Below are positions 62,751 through 64,000 of a stretch of 64,000 nt of DNA, piece by piece. Numbering within the stretch: the first letter of the stretch is position 1; each line of letters starts with the position of its first letter. The DNA comes from Butyrivibrio sp. Su6 (lineage in GTDB: Bacteria; Bacillota; Clostridia; Lachnospirales; Lachnospiraceae): positions 124,001 to 188,000 of the forward strand of contig NZ_FNUR01000006.1 in the NCBI RefSeq assembly GCF_900108105.1, read 5' to 3'. A program made the translations under genes and the position numbers. The notes below the pieces were generated by a model. That model had not been told where the DNA came from. It worked only from the letters and a program-made list of their open reading frames with translations, and made no database searches.

Positions 62751-63326
62751 ATGCTTTTATACCATTATTTTGATAAGAAAACAGGTCCATTTCGGAATCT
62801 GTCGGATCTAAGCGAAGAAGAAGCCAAAAAGTTGCTTCTGACTATAAAGGCCGAAAAGCCTGAAACCATGTGCGCCAAAAGGCAAGACAGTTACATTGTG
62901 GATAGAAGGCGGTTCGAAGAGATACTAAGAACCGAGTTCCAGAAAAAGGGTGGGAAGATCGAACGAAAAGCCCCTCATTATCTGGTGATAGGTGAATGTC
63001 CGTGGTTACAGAGCTGGTTCGAAGACTGCGATCATATAGTGATAGATACAGCAGACTTGGATCTGAGCACAGTTTCTTTTACCTATGGAGATTCTCATCC
63101 AACATTCAGTGACCGGGTCAATGATGGAAAAGAGTACAGAAAGAAGCTCTACACATACGACGAGATAATAGGCGTGATTAAAAAATATGGTCTTCCCCAA
63201 GACTGGAACCCAGATGGGGAATATGGTCCTGAGAGATATGTCGAAGCTCATGTGTGGAGTGATAGAGGGATAAAAAAGATGGCCAAGGACAAGGATCTAT
63301 TAAAATATGAAAATGCTGACAAATAA
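62751..63326 (+). CDS. Conserved hypothetical protein
   Basis: 191 aa with no membrane segment or signal peptide. The sequence is rich in Trp, Tyr, Lys and Asp. Notable stretches are GGKIERKAPHYLVIGECPWLQSW, FTYGDSHPTFS, and NPDGEYGPERYVEAHVWSD. I recognise it as a type of conserved protein in Firmicutes but not as a named domain. GGGG precedes the ATG. It overlaps the acetyltransferase gene by about 20 bp, so the two are probably co-expressed. Confidence 0.75.
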   Translation: MLLYHYFDKKTGPFRNLSDLSEEEAKKLLLTIKAEKPETMCAKRQDSYIVDRRRFEEILRTEFQKKGGKIERKAPHYLVIGECPWLQSWFEDCDHIVIDTADLDLSTVSFTYGDSHPTFSDRVNDGKEYRKKLYTYDEIIGVIKKYGLPQDWNPDGEYGPERYVEAHVWSDRGIKKMAKDKDLLKYENADK

Positions 63327-64000
63327 AGAGATTAAAGAAATTGCAATGAGACAATCCGCTGAAGATATAGGATGTAAAGCAGAGGATTTCTTTTCTGAGA
63401 AAAATATAATCTGTAAGTTTCATTTGGGAGATAATGCACGCAGGTATTATAAAGAACCAATCACCTGCAACTTTGTTTCTTACGGGAATAATGTTGTAGC
63501 AGCTACAGGGGACGAAGTGACAGATCTGGTTTCAGAATACGTAGATAAATATGAGTTCTACCATCTTTTTGAGACTCCAAATATGCACTGGCTTGAGGAG
63601 CGTCTTTCGGAGCGCGGGTACAAGATATGTTTTATGGCGGAGTACTACCTTCCTGATGTGGAGAGGATTCACAATATACAATGCTTATATGAGACAAGAA
63701 TACTTGTACAGGATGATTTCAAGAACTTATATCTACCGGAGTGGAGCAATGCGTTATGCAGTGAGCGTAAAAATCTGGATGTTCTGGGAGTTGGAGCTTA
63801 TGACCAGGATAAGCTGATAGGATTTGCTGCATGTTCAGCTGATTGTGATGACATGTGGCAGATAGGGGTAGATGTTCTTCCTGAGTACAGGCAAAAGGGG
63901 ATAGCATCCGCTCTTACAAGCAGGTTGGCAAAAGAAATACTTGGAAGAGGAAAAGTGCCATTCTACTGTTCTGCATGGTCTAATATCAGGTCGGCGAGAA
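63307..64000 (+). CDS. GNAT family N-acetyltransferase (partial at right edge)
   Basis: At least 231 residues, cut by the window edge. The C-terminal half shows the acetyl-CoA-binding motif A: IGVDVLPEYRQKGIASALTSRLA, followed by PFYCSAWSNIRSAR. The first half (about 1-150) may be a second, degenerate GNAT domain. The start is ATG at 63307 or 63313; no strong ribosome site, consistent with coupling to the overlapping upstream gene. The substrate is unknown. Confidence 0.8.
   Translation, partial: MKMLTNKEIKEIAMRQSAEDIGCKAEDFFSEKNIICKFHLGDNARRYYKEPITCNFVSYGNNVVAATGDEVTDLVSEYVDKYEFYHLFETPNMHWLEERLSERGYKICFMAEYYLPDVERIHNIQCLYETRILVQDDFKNLYLPEWSNALCSERKNLDVLGVGAYDQDKLIGFAACSADCDDMWQIGVDVLPEYRQKGIASALTSRLAKEILGRGKVPFYCSAWSNIRSAR

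Noticed and set aside
1-64000. tRNA and rRNA genes
   Set aside because: None seen on reading; no convincing T-arm with matching acceptor stem was found.

Overview
The window reads as chromosomal DNA of a low-GC Firmicute, most likely Lachnospiraceae of the Butyrivibrio/Pseudobutyrivibrio kind. The reasons are a SCIFF peptide with its radical SAM maturase, an Rpn-family PD-(D/E)XK gene, membrane GGDEF/EAL proteins, a signal-less GH5 glycosidase, a Trp T-box and strong Gram-positive ribosome binding sites. This placement is inferred from gene content only. Nearly everything is on the + strand; the exceptions are an rpn gene and a broken LysR gene.

Layout. 1-2.9 kb: two c-di-GMP (EAL) proteins, the first cut by the window edge and catalytically degenerate. 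3-6 kb: histidyl-tRNA synthetase, L-rhamnose mutarotase and a CNNM/CBS protein. 6-12.7 kb: SCIFF precursor (scfA, too short for ordinary ORF calling), SCIFF maturase, fused SecDF, MsrA and RecJ. 12.9-28.4 kb: housekeeping run with MurE, PriA, peptide deformylase, a polar amino-acid ABC transporter, Fmt, a YugP-type metalloprotease, RsmB, RlmN, PP2C phosphatase, PASTA kinase, RsgA and a histidine phosphatase. 28.5-38 kb: NagA, a 0.9-kb gene-free region with strong RNA-like pairing and an array of alternating GGATAA boxes, an NSS-family transporter, a second complete EAL protein, a patatin lipase, GH5 and an Old Yellow Enzyme family reductase.

38-43.4 kb: a FIST sensor protein with a soluble chemoreceptor. 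Next come two roughly 0.6-kb quasi-palindromic repeat elements in inverted orientation, which bracket an rpn nuclease gene, a 40-aa peptide resembling an ABC permease EAA loop, and an orphan ABC ATPase.

43.4-56.7 kb: a co-directional island with a hybrid histidine kinase, a solute-binding lipoprotein, a REC-HD-GYP regulator, a STAS protein, an NHLM/NHLP-type peptide export system (adaptor, C39 peptidase-ABC, second ABC), two near-twin double-glycine precursors whose cores carry a Cys4 zinc-ribbon-like pattern, a SpoIIE-type phosphatase, and a third, Cys-free double-glycine peptide. No modifying enzyme is present. This island is the best candidate for an undescribed system: signal-controlled export of zinc-ribbon peptides.

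56.7-61.5 kb: a Trp-specific T-box leader (specifier UGG) controlling a trpXYZ-type ABC transporter, then a YjeM-like amino-acid permease. 61.5-62.6 kb: a LysR gene and a flavodoxin gene, divergent and both missing their 5' ends, meeting at one breakpoint, which indicates a deletion scar. 62.7-64 kb: a conserved hypothetical protein overlapping a GNAT acetyltransferase that runs off the right edge.
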